A stretch of 43,416 nt of DNA from Polysphondylium violaceum (Eukaryota > Evosea > Eumycetozoa > Dictyosteliales > Dictyosteliaceae). Shown here piece after piece: positions 10,854 to 21,202 of this stretch (position 1 is its first letter; each line of letters opens with the position of its first letter). The notes beneath the pieces were generated by a model. It ran no database searches. It worked only from the letters and a program-made list of their open reading frames with translations, and was not told the DNA's origin. The stretch spans positions 1-43,416 of the forward strand of contig AJWJ01000157.1 in NCBI GenBank assembly GCA_000277445.1. Direction: 5' to 3'. A program made the translations under genes and the position numbers.

Positions 10854-12155
10854 TTATAATAAAACCAAACCAATTTCAGAGGAATGTTTTAATGGAGTTG
10901 AATAATTGTAAAGATAGTATTGAAGATTACCATCACCAACGGCAAATTTGAGGTCTTTAAAGAATTTATCATTTTCAAAAATATCCAAACAATTGTAAAC
11001 ATCAAACTCTTCTTTTTTGGCGACTAAAAGAGCGTCGTCAATGAGTTCCTTGATGGTGGTGGTTGTGGCTACATTGTAGAATGAAAAGGCAGCCTTGAGA
11101 GTCTTGTGCTTTTGATTGCCAATAATGGATGAGGGGAGATTATAGTAACTAAAAATATCAGTGACCTTGTTGTCAGAGTCGACCTTGACATAGCAGGTCA
11201 TGACATTTTCACGTGGTTCAAACCAATGCCAAAATTCCTCGGTGGTAAAGGTGGGTGCAACACGATATTTAGAGAGATATTGATTGAGGAGTGCAGTGGC
11301 AGACTCGCAATCTTTCTTTTCAAGTTTACGCATGGTGGCGTTTTTGAGTTGTTCGGCGACACGATAATACTTGATCATCAAACTCATGGTCATTTTGGGT
11401 GGGAGTGAAGAGAAACCGACCTCAATGAGTTTTTTGGGATTGAGTGAACGATGCCAGTATCTGCAGACGGCAACAGGTCTGGGTAAGACAACACCGGCAG
11501 TGTAGGATGCTTGCCAAATATCTTTGAGATTGACTCTTCTGGTAATCTCTTTAATCAATACGGGTGCCAAACGCTTTTCTCTAAGTTTTTTGTGAACGCA
11601 TAAAAAGTTGATCTCTACCATTTTAACTACTTTATCTTCAACTCTGACATCGGCTGGAATGGCTGAAATGAAGCCAACTAATTTTTTAGTTTCCTTTACT
11701 CTAACTCCTATGTGCCATTCTTTATAATAGTGTGGTGGTTGTAATGCCCATTTTAAAAAGCTTGGTGAATAATCAAATCTAAACATATTATCATCATCTT
11801 CAACATAATTTTCGTTTAATAAAGTATAAAGATCTTGTAACTGTAATGATAGATAGTGAATGAGATTAGAGATATTAATAATTGTTATCCAACAAACAAT
11901 TAGATATACACTATATAAAGTCTGTGGACTACATACTTCAGTTTGACTATTAACATCAATTTCAACCCATTCAAAAAGACCTGGTAAACCTAATGGATCC
12001 TTTCTAACATCATCCAAAGTTTTAAATTCAATTGGTCCTGATTGTTCAACTTCATCAGCAATTTTTGGTACTGGTTGAGTATCCCAAAATGCATGGGTTG
12101 GTGTTTCTTTACTTGCTTTTTTCAATAATTCTACAATTTGTTTATTATCAGCCAT
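10854..12155 (-). CDS. nmt: Glycylpeptide N-myristoyltransferase
   Basis: Exons 12155-11937 and 11840-10854 give 401 residues, typical for the core enzyme. NMT moves myristate from myristoyl-CoA to the N-terminal glycine of proteins such as Arf and G-alpha subunits in the cytosol. Family hallmarks are plain: FWDTQPVP near the N-terminus, YVEDDDNMFRFDYSPSFLKW, the CoA-binding region EINFLCVHKKLREKRLAPVL, RYWHRSLNPKKLIEVGFSSL, and the closing IGLVLL whose terminal carboxylate is the catalytic base in this family. The intron (11936-11841, 96 nt, GTATGT...ACAG) has no in-frame stop and a length divisible by three. Reading through it would insert 32 hydrophobic residues between QTE and LQDLYTLL, where relatives have none. 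It is therefore treated as an intron. Confidence 0.95.
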   Translation of the reverse strand: MADNKQIVELLKKASKETPTHAFWDTQPVPKIADEVEQSGPIEFKTLDDVRKDPLGLPGLFEWVEIDVNSQTEVCSPQTLYSVYLIVCWITIINISNLIHYLSLQLQDLYTLLNENYVEDDDNMFRFDYSPSFLKWALQPPHYYKEWHIGVRVKETKKLVGFISAIPADVRVEDKVVKMVEINFLCVHKKLREKRLAPVLIKEITRRVNLKDIWQASYTAGVVLPRPVAVCRYWHRSLNPKKLIEVGFSSLPPKMTMSLMIKYYRVAEQLKNATMRKLEKKDCESATALLNQYLSKYRVAPTFTTEEFWHWFEPRENVMTCYVKVDSDNKVTDIFSYYNLPSSIIGNQKHKTLKAAFSFYNVATTTTIKELIDDALLVAKKEEFDVYNCLDIFENDKFFKDLKFAVGDGNLQYYLYNYSTPLKHSSEIGLVLL

Positions 12156-12579
12156 TTTATCTATCTATCTGTATAATATTTATCTACTCTATGTGGTTCC
12201 TTTTGTGAATTATTTTATAATGTGTTTATAATCTATAAAACGTTGGAAATCCTACGTAAGTATTAAATGTGCTGATTTCAGAGATAATTTTAAAACAACA
12301 AGCTTGAAGAACTTCGCCCTCCATTCACATTGAAAAATTTTAAAAAAATTGAAAAAAAAATTTAAAAAAAAAAAAAAAACTAGGAGATTGGTTGGTTAGG
12401 GGGAATGCACAGATTTTTACTTTCGCATGCACCCACAAACGAAAGTGTTTATTAGTTTTTTATTTTCTTTTTGTTTTTATTTTGTACATAATTATATTAT
12501 ATTATTATCCTCCGAGACATTCTCTCTCTTTATACTCATTTAAATAGATTTTACATACACAAAGATATATAAAGATAAA
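12156..12579. promoter_or_regulatory. Divergent promoter of NMT and riboflavin kinase genes
   Basis: 424 bases between two diverging starts. It contains A/T runs and one clear inverted repeat, ACTTTCG (12419-12425) with CGAAAGT (12440-12446), a possible hairpin or protein-binding dyad. Confidence 0.5.
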
Positions 12580-13244
12580 ATGACCATAGAAAGAGGTGTA
12601 TTATTATCAAGCAATATTTCAAATTCACTCGATACATCTGGTGCTGGTTTCTTACCATTGTTTTTAAAAGGAACTATTATTAAAGGTTTTGGTAGAGGAA
12701 GTAAAGAGTTGGGCATTCCTACAGGTATGTGTAGTCTGATGTACAATGTAGTAAAAATATATATTAAAACCAAAATACTATAGCAAATTTACCAGTTGAA
12801 GAATATGAAGACATTTTAAAAGATATTCCAGTAGGTGTTTATTATGGATGGGCAAATGTTGAAGGATTAAATAACAATCAAGTCTATTCAATGGCAATGA
12901 GTATAGGTTGGAATCCATTTTATAAAAATACAAAAAAAACAGTAGAGGTACATTTAATTCAAAAGTTTGATCAAGATTTCTATGGTAGTCAATTGAATGC
13001 TATTGTATTGGGTTTCATTAGACCAATGTGTGATTTTAAATCTTTGGATGAACTTATTAAAGCAATCAACGATGATATAGAATATGCTCAAACTTGTTTA
13101 TCTACTACTGAAAATACTGAATTTAAGAATCATACTTTTTTCAATTCAACTTTAAATAATAGCAATAGTAATAATAGCAGTAGTGGTAGTGATGGTACCG
13201 ATGATAATAATAGTTCTGGAGTGAGTGTATTATCTTTAAAATAA
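12580..13244 (+). CDS. Riboflavin kinase (ATP:riboflavin 5'-phosphotransferase)
   Basis: Exons 12580-12724 and 12784-13244 join in phase 1 (59-nt intron) to 201 residues. The enzyme makes FMN from riboflavin and ATP. The flavokinase barrel is recognisable: KGTIIKGFGRGSKELGIPT followed across the splice by ANLP (the PTAN Mg-ATP motif), GVYYGWANV, SIGWNPFYKN, and VEVHLI carrying the glutamate expected as catalytic base. A final helix (SLDELIKAINDDIEYA) is also typical. The C-terminal ~50 residues are an Asn/Ser/Asp-rich tail that relatives lack and that is common in dictyostelids. It is the monofunctional eukaryotic form; no FAD synthetase domain is present. It faces the NMT gene across a shared promoter, with no functional link implied. 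Confidence 0.93.
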
Positions 13245-13399
13245 TATATAGTAATATAATAATATAAATATAGTCATAATGTAATACATATATATATCAT
13301 TAATTTGTACAATACAATACACATAACAGTGTTTTTTTATTTTTCTTTTTTTATTTTTTTTTTACTATATTTTATATCTATATAACAACATTACAATAA

Positions 13400-13623
13400 A
13401 TGAATAGGGAGATTATAAATGATAATATATTGTTGATTACCATTAACAGACCCGAGACGAGAAACGCAATAGATAGAGATACAGCAGATAAATTATATCA
13501 ATGTTTTAAAGAATTTGATGCGGATGAAAAATTAAATGTAGCCATACTCTATGGTGGTGAGAATTATTTTTGTTCAGGTGCTGATTTAAAAGCTCTAAGT
13601 AGTAGTAGTCGTAATGGTAGTAT

Positions 13624-13666
<43 letters not shown>

Positions 13667-14378
13667 GCAAATAGGTTAGAGACCAATGGTGATAGAGGAC
13701 CAATGGGACCGACTCGTTTACAATTGAGTAAACCTGTTATTGCATGTATAAATGGTCATTGTGTTGCTGGTGGTTTAGAATTAGCTCTTTGGTGTGATCT
13801 TAGAGTGTGTTCCAATGATTCTATATTTGGTGTTTATTGTCGACGATGGGGTGTTCCTTTGATTGATGGAGGCACAATACGTTTACCAAGATTAATAGGT
13901 CAATCAAGAGCATTGGATTTAATTTTAACCGGAAGATCTGTAAATTCAAAAGAAGCATTGGAAATGTATTTATTTATATATATTATATGTTGTATACCAA
14001 AGTAGATATTGGATTTATATTAATAACTATAATAGTGGACTTGTAAATAGAGTAGTTGAAAAAGCTAAAGTATTAGAAACAGCAGTAGAATTGGCTAAAT
14101 TGTTGAGTAGTTTTCCTCAGGTATGTAGTATGAAATTATTGTTTATTAAAAGTAATCAACACATAATATTAAAACTACTATAATAATAGAAATGTATGAG
14201 ATCAGATAGATTATCATGCTACCAACAATATGATTTCAATAGTATTCAAGAAGCAATTGAAAATGAATTTAAACTTGGATACAATAGTCTGTTGGAGGAA
14301 GGCATTAATGGTTCAAAAATATTTGCACTTGATCGACAAGGAAGACATGGTAATTTAATTATCGAATCAAAGTTATAA
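13400..14378 (+). CDS. Crotonase-superfamily enoyl-CoA hydratase/isomerase, bacterial type
   Basis: Exons 13400-13965, 14036-14120 and 14190-14378 (phases 2 and 0) give 279 residues. The crotonase fold shows ITINRPETRNAID, the oxyanion-hole segments FCSGADLKALS and GHCVAGGLELAL, then CRRWGVPLIDGGTIRLPRLI and SKEALE-I-GLVNRVVE. The first hydratase glutamate (GLELAL) is present. The second canonical glutamate position falls in VPLIDGG and is not Glu, so the exact reaction (hydratase, dehydratase or hydrolase) is open. The CRRWGVPLIDGGT block is what I know from bacterial EchA-like proteins, suggesting an old bacterial origin or shared ancestry. A run of 14 ACA codons (poly-Thr) sits after the first oxyanion motif. 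No organelle leader or PTS1 is evident. Confidence 0.85.
13625..13666 (+). repeat. (ACA)14 trinucleotide repeat coding for poly-Thr
   Basis: Perfect ACA triplets inside the crotonase exon, in a surface loop between the two oxyanion-hole motifs. It is likely polymorphic in length. Confidence 0.95.
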
Positions 14379-14567
14379 CTTTACACAAATAAACAGAGAT
14401 ATGTATATATATTTATTATAAAAGAGATTGATTATATTTCTTTTATTTTTTTTATTTTTTTTTTTTTTATTTTATTTATCTATTTTGAATCTATTATACA
14501 AAGAAAGAGGTAATGAATTAATAAGGGTAGCAACACCTCTATCTATATTATATAATTGAAAGCCGAG

Positions 14568-15104
14568 TTAAAGTTTTGATTGTATTTGAATTTTTGTTCT
14601 ATCCTCCATATTTTCTTTTGGAATTTGAATCTCTAGTAAGCCATCGTCCATATTGGCTTTAATTTTAGATACATCTGTACCAGAAGGTAATTTATAGGTT
14701 CTAATGAATTTGCCTATAGTTATTATATTATTGTTTTTAATTATATTATTGTTTTCTTCTGCTGCTGTGTTTGTTATTGCTGTAGAATCTTTCGGACTAT
14801 TATTACTATTTAAACCATTGTTGTTATTATTATTATTATTATTATTGTTATTGTTATTTGTATTTAATTTATATGATTTCTTTTCACCTGTAATGACAAG
14901 TGAATTATCTTTTGTACATTCAATATTAATGTTATCTTTATTAAGACCTGGAAGTTCAAATGTTATTAATATACAACCTTCTTGATCTTTAATATGAACC
15001 ACTGGTCTCCAAATATTGATTTTAGTTCCAACATATCTTTGATTATCAAAAACATTCATCTTTTTTTGAAGTTTTCTCATTTCTTTTTGGGGATTGAATT
15101 CCAT
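14568..15104 (-). CDS. Small heat-shock protein (Hsp20/alpha-crystallin family)
   Basis: A single exon of 178 residues. The N-terminal arm is short. The alpha-crystallin domain starts around WRPVVHIKDQEGCILITFEL and PGLNKDNINIECTKDNSLVI, and after an insertion closes with FIRTYKLPSGTDVSKIKANM and the hallmark DDGLLEIQIPK. The ~55-residue insertion in the middle of the domain is poly-Asn followed by an Asn/Ser/Ala-rich stretch, an arrangement seen in dictyostelid Hsp20 proteins. Such ATP-independent chaperones bind unfolding proteins under stress. The C-terminus IQIQSKL contains an IxI motif used for oligomer contacts. The protein ends in SKL, which could also be read by the peroxisome import receptor; whether it is used is unknown. 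A TATATATAA stretch lies about 60 bases upstream of the start. Confidence 0.92.
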   Translation of the reverse strand: MEFNPQKEMRKLQKKMNVFDNQRYVGTKINIWRPVVHIKDQEGCILITFELPGLNKDNINIECTKDNSLVITGEKKSYKLNTNNNNNNNNNNNNNNGLNSNNSPKDSTAITNTAAEENNNIIKNNNIITIGKFIRTYKLPSGTDVSKIKANMDDGLLEIQIPKENMEDRTKIQIQSKL

Positions 15105-15841
15105 CTTTTGTGTTTATTGTTATTATTGTTGAATAATAATGAATGAATGTTAGTATATTATATTATATATACACAATGAATTATTCTCGTGTGAAGTTTA
15201 AATAATAATAATTAATCCACCAAAAAGTATGATCCTTGCTATTATTTATATTTAAAATTTAAACAAACAAACGAATAAATAATGGGCAAATGTTTATACA
15301 TACAGTCATTTTTGAGTGTATATGTTTTTAAAAGTAGATCTATAGATTTAAAATATTGATGAGCCAATGTTGTTATGGATGGGGTTTGCTCTAAAATGTG
15401 GAGGATGATATCATTAGTAATCCTATGCTATTATTGGATAACGAATGGTATGGGTGAATATATTTATTATAGAATAATTTAGATAATTACTGATTAATTA
15501 TAGTGAGATACACTAATGGGTAATAGAATGCAATTAATTAAAATGAAATTAAATGTGTATATGTATATGTATATATATGTATAAAAATTTTATTTTATAA
15601 AAAACAAAGCACCTTTTCAAGAGATTGTTTGTTTAAAGAAATTTTATTGAAACAAGAAATGTGGTGAATGTGTGTGGTGTTAAATTTCTTTTTTACTTTT
15701 ATTTGAGTGAATATATTATGATTTTAAAAATATATGTGTGAGTGTGTGTTGGTTTTATATTCAATTGAATTGTGAATAAAATATAATATCGAAAATAAAA
15801 AATCATCATTTTGCTAAATAGTTTTTTATTGTTTTAATATT

Positions 15842-15940
15842 TAAAAGATCCCGAAAGTAGCTGGGAAGAGGTGGTAAATGTGTCTTTTTGTTTTGGGACA
15901 TCAAATAATCACTCTGGGAAACGGTCGAGATCTTTTTTTA
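15842..15940 (+). ncRNA. Candidate structured small RNA ending in a T run
   Basis: Arms TAAAAGATC (15842-15850) and GATCTTTTTTTA (15929-15940) are complementary and enclose about 78 bases. By hand count 34 of these are G or C, much richer than the flanks. The seven T's at the end would suit an RNA polymerase III stop. I could not match it to a known RNA family. Confidence 0.25.
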
Positions 15941-16092
15941 AAAATTTTTGATGATTTTTTGAATTTTTTTATTAATGGGTCGAGAATATGAAATTTCTTT
16001 CACATACAAATCTTTATTTTTTTCATTCATTGATCCCTTTTCTCCTTTTTCATTCATCTTTTCTGTGTTGCTAAGTTTTTTTGTTGAATTTC

Positions 16093-16114
16093 GATAATAA
16101 TCTAGATTATTATC
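16093..16114. repeat. Perfect 22-bp palindrome
   Basis: GATAATAATCT followed directly by its exact reverse complement, centred on CTAG. It lies about 390 bases upstream of the HPS3-like start. Confidence 0.9.
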
Positions 16115-16506
16115 CAATTGTCGTGCAAACAATTATATCTATTATAAATGATATATTGTGGAAATAGTCATAGTAAATTAGTCGTTAATAGTAATGAAAT
16201 TTTCATTCTGTCCCCTGAGTCATTTGAAAAGGACCTATTATTGCTGAATTATATATCGAAAAGTTGTACTCCACAATGATCTCCTTTGAAACAAACATAG
16301 CAATTAAGAATAAAAAAAAAATAAAAAAAAAAAATAAAAATCAAACAGAATATTCTGTCAATATCTGCGAGAGAGTTTTTAGTTTGCCTTTTACAAAAAA
16401 CAATACTTTAAAGGATTCGTGGTGGGTGAAACAAACACACACTTACATATATCTGAATATATCTATTTGTATAGATATATAATAGATAAACAACAATCTA
16501 TAGAAA

Positions 16507-19500
16507 ATGGTCAAGTTTATGTCATTTGATTTATATGATAGACAAAATCTATTGCCACCTCAATCACTTGAAGATGATGAACCTATGGATGTAATTTCAG
16601 CATTAAACGACGATTTCTTGTTGTCGACAAAGAACGGTGAAATCATTCATTATGTAATTGGTGCAACCAACGAATGTAGCGTTTTAAATCGATTTAATAC
16701 ACAGTACAATCAAATACTTTCACTATCATATATAGCTACCAATGATACAATTCTAACATTGGAAAGAAATGGTGAAATGGGAGTGATAAGAGTCTATCAA
16801 AATTGGAGACAGAATCAAAGTTATTATCATCATTTACAACCACACCTCGATGGTAGTTGTAGTCCACCAACTGATGTATCTTCAAACAACAGTCCTGTGA
16901 TTGATCAATTTAATTCCTCACCAACATCATCTCCTGTACTAGGTCCTACACCTACACCTACCCCTATTGCTCCTATTAGTGTAATTATCTATCATCTATC
17001 TACCTATCTATTCATCTATCACTACTTTATACTCATACACAACTATTCAACTCTTACATTATAGATTATACAAATACCAGTACCATCAAGTGTTATAGCA
17101 GCAAATTCATGTTCAATTACAGGTAGAGTTATTGTTTCAACAAAGAATACTATTAGTGTTTGGGCACCTGTTTATAATAGTTCAACATTGGTTAGTTATT
17201 TTGACAAGATATTCGATATACAAGCAAAAGATGCAATTCATGTTGCCATCTATGAAAACTATATAGCCTACTCTACAAAGATTGAAGCAAAAGTATTGTA
17301 TTTAAATTTATATTACAAAGATCCTTCATTGGCCAGTGAAAATATAATGATTGCTGGTTTACCAAATAGTAGTAAGTCAATGAATAATATCAATAGCAAT
17401 AGTAATAGCAACAATAACAATCAATCAGTAAATAATGGACCATCTGAAATCGTTGAAGATGAACATTATTTTGAAATTACTTTTGATTTAAATGGTAATC
17501 CTACAGGAAGACATCAGATCCCCATGTTGGACAATTATAATACTTTAGTCGAAAGTAATAGTATCAGTAGTGGATTGAACAAGTTGTCGTTGGCTAGTCT
17601 TTCATCAACAAATATCAATAATAGTAGTAATAGTAGTGGAATCGGAGGTTTGACATCAACCAATTCATCGTCTAATTCATTGTCATCATCGTCATTGTTG
17701 GGATCAGAAACATTGGGTCCTATCAATGATATCGATCACGGTATAAATGTAAATTCAGAATCAGGATACAGTGTATTATCATCGACATTACTATTGTTGA
17801 AAAAGTTTCCCAAAGATGATGAGATTCATACATTCTTCTTTTTACCAGACTCTTCTACCAAAGACAACTTGAAGGATGAATCATCATTGGTGGCATCGGC
17901 AGCAGGTGTTAATCATCATAATAGTACACCACCCATGACATCACATTCACGTAATAGATCCACATCTAATTTAAATATACATCTACTTAAATTTAACAAC
18001 AACAAGAAACCAAATTCATTAATTGGCAATATGCCCAGCAGCATCGGCAATAGCAACAAAGGATCAAGGATGATTATTAGTAATAATAATAATAACAACA
18101 CTACAGGCAATAGTAAAACAAATAACAATAGTAAATTGGACAAGAATCATTTACTTAGATGTGTCATATCTACAGCAGGTAAAGGTTTTATTTATAATCT
18201 TAGTAAACCAAGTTTATTGGCATCCTATGAATATGCAAACGATACAATACTATGTACTGCTAGTCAAAGTTTTCTCTACACAATCAATTCAGAGGGTTTG
18301 GCTACATGGACCATTAGATCATGTGAGGGTGGTGCAGATGATGGCGATTCTCCTCAACCTTGGGGTTTCAATCTAACAAACTTTTTATATCCCTCCAAAG
18401 TTGCTGTCGTTGGTGATCATTTACTATTAATGTCTAAGTTCCAAGAGGAATCATTTTCAACTCCAAGTGTTATGATGAGTATATATGATCTTATTGATTA
18501 AAAGATAACTACAAACAGTAGTACTAATATAAATTATTATTATAATAGGAGGGACAGCATCACCTAATCCAAAAAAGGCAGATATGAGTAAAGGTAAAAA
18601 ACCATCAGTATCTCTTTGGGGTTTATATATATTACATCATACACCAGTTCAATCATTATATGATCAAATTTTAGAATGTGCAATTAAAAACAAAGAAAGA
18701 GATGATGAAGTTTATCATCAACTATTATTAGAAGGTCATTTCCTTTTACAGTCCAAATTGGCAAATCAACATTTATTTAATCTTAAAGTGAATGGTAAGT
18801 GGAAATCTATAATTGTATACAATAATATATGTAATAATTATTAATATATTTAAATATTAGATATGGCATCAATATTAAACTATGGAGTAGAAAGAAAGAA
18901 TTATCAATCACTATTAAAAAAGTCTTCATCTTATTTAGGTGAATTCTTTTTCAAACAAGAAGATTATATGAGAGCTGCCCTTTGGTATAGTTCGAGTGAT
19001 TCTGATATTGAAACTATATTTAATCTTTTAGTTAAAAATACAAATTCACATCAATCATTAATTTATTATTTGGAAAATGTCTTATATGATCCTCAAGTAA
19101 GTTTATGTTTTATATTAAATAATGGATCTACCAATACTAATACTAATATATTGTTTGTTTGTTTGTTTGTTTCATTAGACATATGAGTTATTATTAAATA
19201 AGGAAGAGTTGTGTAATAGAATATTAGAACATTATCATTTAAATAGTCCACATAGATTACCAATGCTAATCTTAGAATCATCCATCTCATGTTACTCTCA
19301 AGTGTTGGCAATTGATTTACTTAAAATTATATCTGAACAATGTGACTTTGATTTGGATGAATTAAACAAGATTTATTTTGCTTTGGGATTATTGTATTTG
19401 GATCAAAATAATATTGATGATACTATTACATGTTTTAACAAGATACCAACCAATAGTTTGATTTCTCTGTGTTTAAAGAATCCAAAACTATTGGCACAAC

Positions 19501-20813
19501 CAGGTGAATCTAGTCCAACCGCTCTTTGTAAAATATTACGTCAATCCACTCCATGGGGTTTATTGGAATTAACTACTCAATTGGTTAAATCTCGTGAAAT
19601 TACTCCAGAGTTTGGTTTAAATATTCTTTTATCTTCGACAAATACTTTATCTGATGGAATTTTAAATCCAGTATCTTATCATCATAATGATTATGATTTA
19701 GATTCGTATGTTTATATTATTATTATTATTATTAACTCTATTAATATAGATTAATGTATACTAATTAAAATTCTTACTACTGTTAGATTGTTGATTAAAA
19801 TTTATTTAGAATGGTTTTTAAATATTTATTATAGAGAATATAATAGCAATAATAATAATGGTAATAATAGTAATAACAATAATAATGGTCAAAATACATT
19901 GATGTATACATCAACTTCATCAATTTCTTCATCAATATCAATGATTGCATTAAATGAAGAATTGTTACCATTGTTTATTAAATATTTAATTCACTTATAT
20001 GTACAAGATATTCATAGATTTAGAGGTTCTGATGAAAAATTATTCCAATCTTTAAATTTAGATGTTTCAAATATAATTAAAAATAATAGTGGCAATAATA
20101 ACAACATCAACAACAATAGTAGTAATATCACCTCAGAGTTTATTAATCAATGGATTATATTCCATTTAAACACATTTTTTATAGTACCTCAATGGTTATC
20201 AAAATTACCACCATTTACCTTTGATATTGATAATGTTTCAGCTAAAGATGAAACAAAGTATTTATTATCCTCTTTGTACTATAAAAAGCTTCAATCAGTA
20301 TTAAGTATAAACAAAATTAAAGATTTTGAATTTATGGAAACCATTGAATTAATATTTAGTCAAGATGATGAAGAGAATCTAATGCTTCAATCCCTCAAAC
20401 TTGCTTGTTTGCCTCTTCTTGATCGTATAAAGGAGGCCATCGACTTGGTAGTAAATTCAAATGTTTCCATATTACTCGACTATTGTTTACATTTTTGTAA
20501 ATCTCTTTCCGATTGGAGTATTGTATTGGATAGTGTATTAAGAAAATATCAAGATTATTATAGTACCAATAACGATAATGAATCAATTACAAGTCAAGAG
20601 CAAGAAAGAGAAACTATTATCATTGAATATGAAAAAATCCTTGATCATCTAAGCTCTACATTGGATCCAGAATCTTTTCTTCATTTATTACCTTCCAATG
20701 GTCGTATGGATTACTTTTTATCTTTTATTGAAAAATCATTTTCCAATCATCAAGCCAAATTACTTCGATCAAATTTATTCAACTATTTATCAGAGTTTGA
20801 AAATGATAATTAA
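16507..20813 (+). CDS. HPS3-like BLOC-2 complex subunit
   Basis: Six exons (16507-16980, 17065-18478, 18549-18794, 18861-19096, 19179-19705, 19787-20813) join without frame breaks into about 1307 residues; human HPS3 has roughly 1004. The N-terminal beta-propeller-like part contains ILSLSYIATNDTILTLERNG and VIRVYQNWRQNQS, matching the order LAYSEAGDYLVAIEEKN...AYVNWRN in HPS3. Exon 2 starts with IIQIPVPSSVIAANSCS, where HPS3 has IIEMPLSEAPLCISCC. The C-terminal half is an alpha-solenoid ending near LSSTLDPESFLHLLPSNG. Asn/Ser-rich insertions explain the extra length. BLOC-2 (HPS3, HPS5, HPS6) directs cargo from endosomes to lysosome-related organelles, and in an amoeba it would act in endolysosomal traffic. 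The assignment rests on remembered similarity across several blocks, so the family is likely rather than certain. Confidence 0.72.
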
Positions 20814-20949
20814 TTTAATTATAAAAGATATTTATCAAAAAACATAAATATATAATAAGTAATAGAAATTAAATTAAATAAATGGTGTAAAATCTTTATT
20901 TTTACCAACTTGGTGAAAATTATATTTGTGGAGGTGTATTAATAGTTTT

Positions 20950-21202
20950 TTAAAAATAATTTTGACATTTTCTTTTCGAAGTTCTATAATACCAATTACA
21001 ATCATCAACCCAAATATATTCCCTAACTAATCGATTAGAATTTGAAAATGATTGGTTGTTTGAATGCATTGTAACAGAGTTTTGGGTGGCAACGATTTTT
21101 TTTGGATTTAAAGCTGATAAATGCTCTATCAATAGTATACATTATTAATAATTTAATGACAAGACGATAAATAAAAAATCAATTTAACTTACCACTGATC
21201 AT
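20950..21202 (-). CDS. Tiny two-exon gene, 61 residues, unknown
   Basis: An initiator exon of 10 nt (21202-21193) has a GTAAGT donor and joins in phase 1 over a 67-nt intron to 21125-20950. The product has no membrane segment or targeting signal that I can see. The second half, RLVREYIWVDDCNWYY followed by RTSKRK, resembles the start of the N-terminal beta-grasp of eukaryotic glutamine synthetase (EYIWI...RSK-R), but nothing of the catalytic domain follows. It could be a relic first part of a glutamine synthetase, a new small protein, or chance. It ends about 136 bases from the 3' end of the HPS3-like gene (convergent). Confidence 0.4.

Larger units (their letters stand above)
15105..16506. 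other. 1.4-kb intergenic region between divergent Hsp20 and HPS3-like genes
   Basis: No convincing coding region. It contains TG/TA-rich tracts (15555-15585, 15735-15752), a relatively GC-rich block bounded by complementary arms (15842-15940), and a perfect palindrome at 16093-16114. A short open frame at 16264-16482 is Lys/Asn-rich translation of A runs and is not treated as a gene. Confidence 0.6.

Noticed and set aside
10854-12155. Uninterrupted 433-residue NMT
   Set aside because: The extra 32 residues fall in a block conserved without insertion in NMTs and are bounded by GTATGT and TTACAG.
15105-15260. Heat-shock elements upstream of the Hsp20 gene
   Set aside because: GAA and TTC units are present, but their spacing does not fit the nGAAnnTTCn rule; no clear element can be claimed.
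16264-16482. 72-codon open frame upstream of the HPS3-like gene
   Set aside because: Low-complexity Lys/Asn translation of A runs within a promoter.
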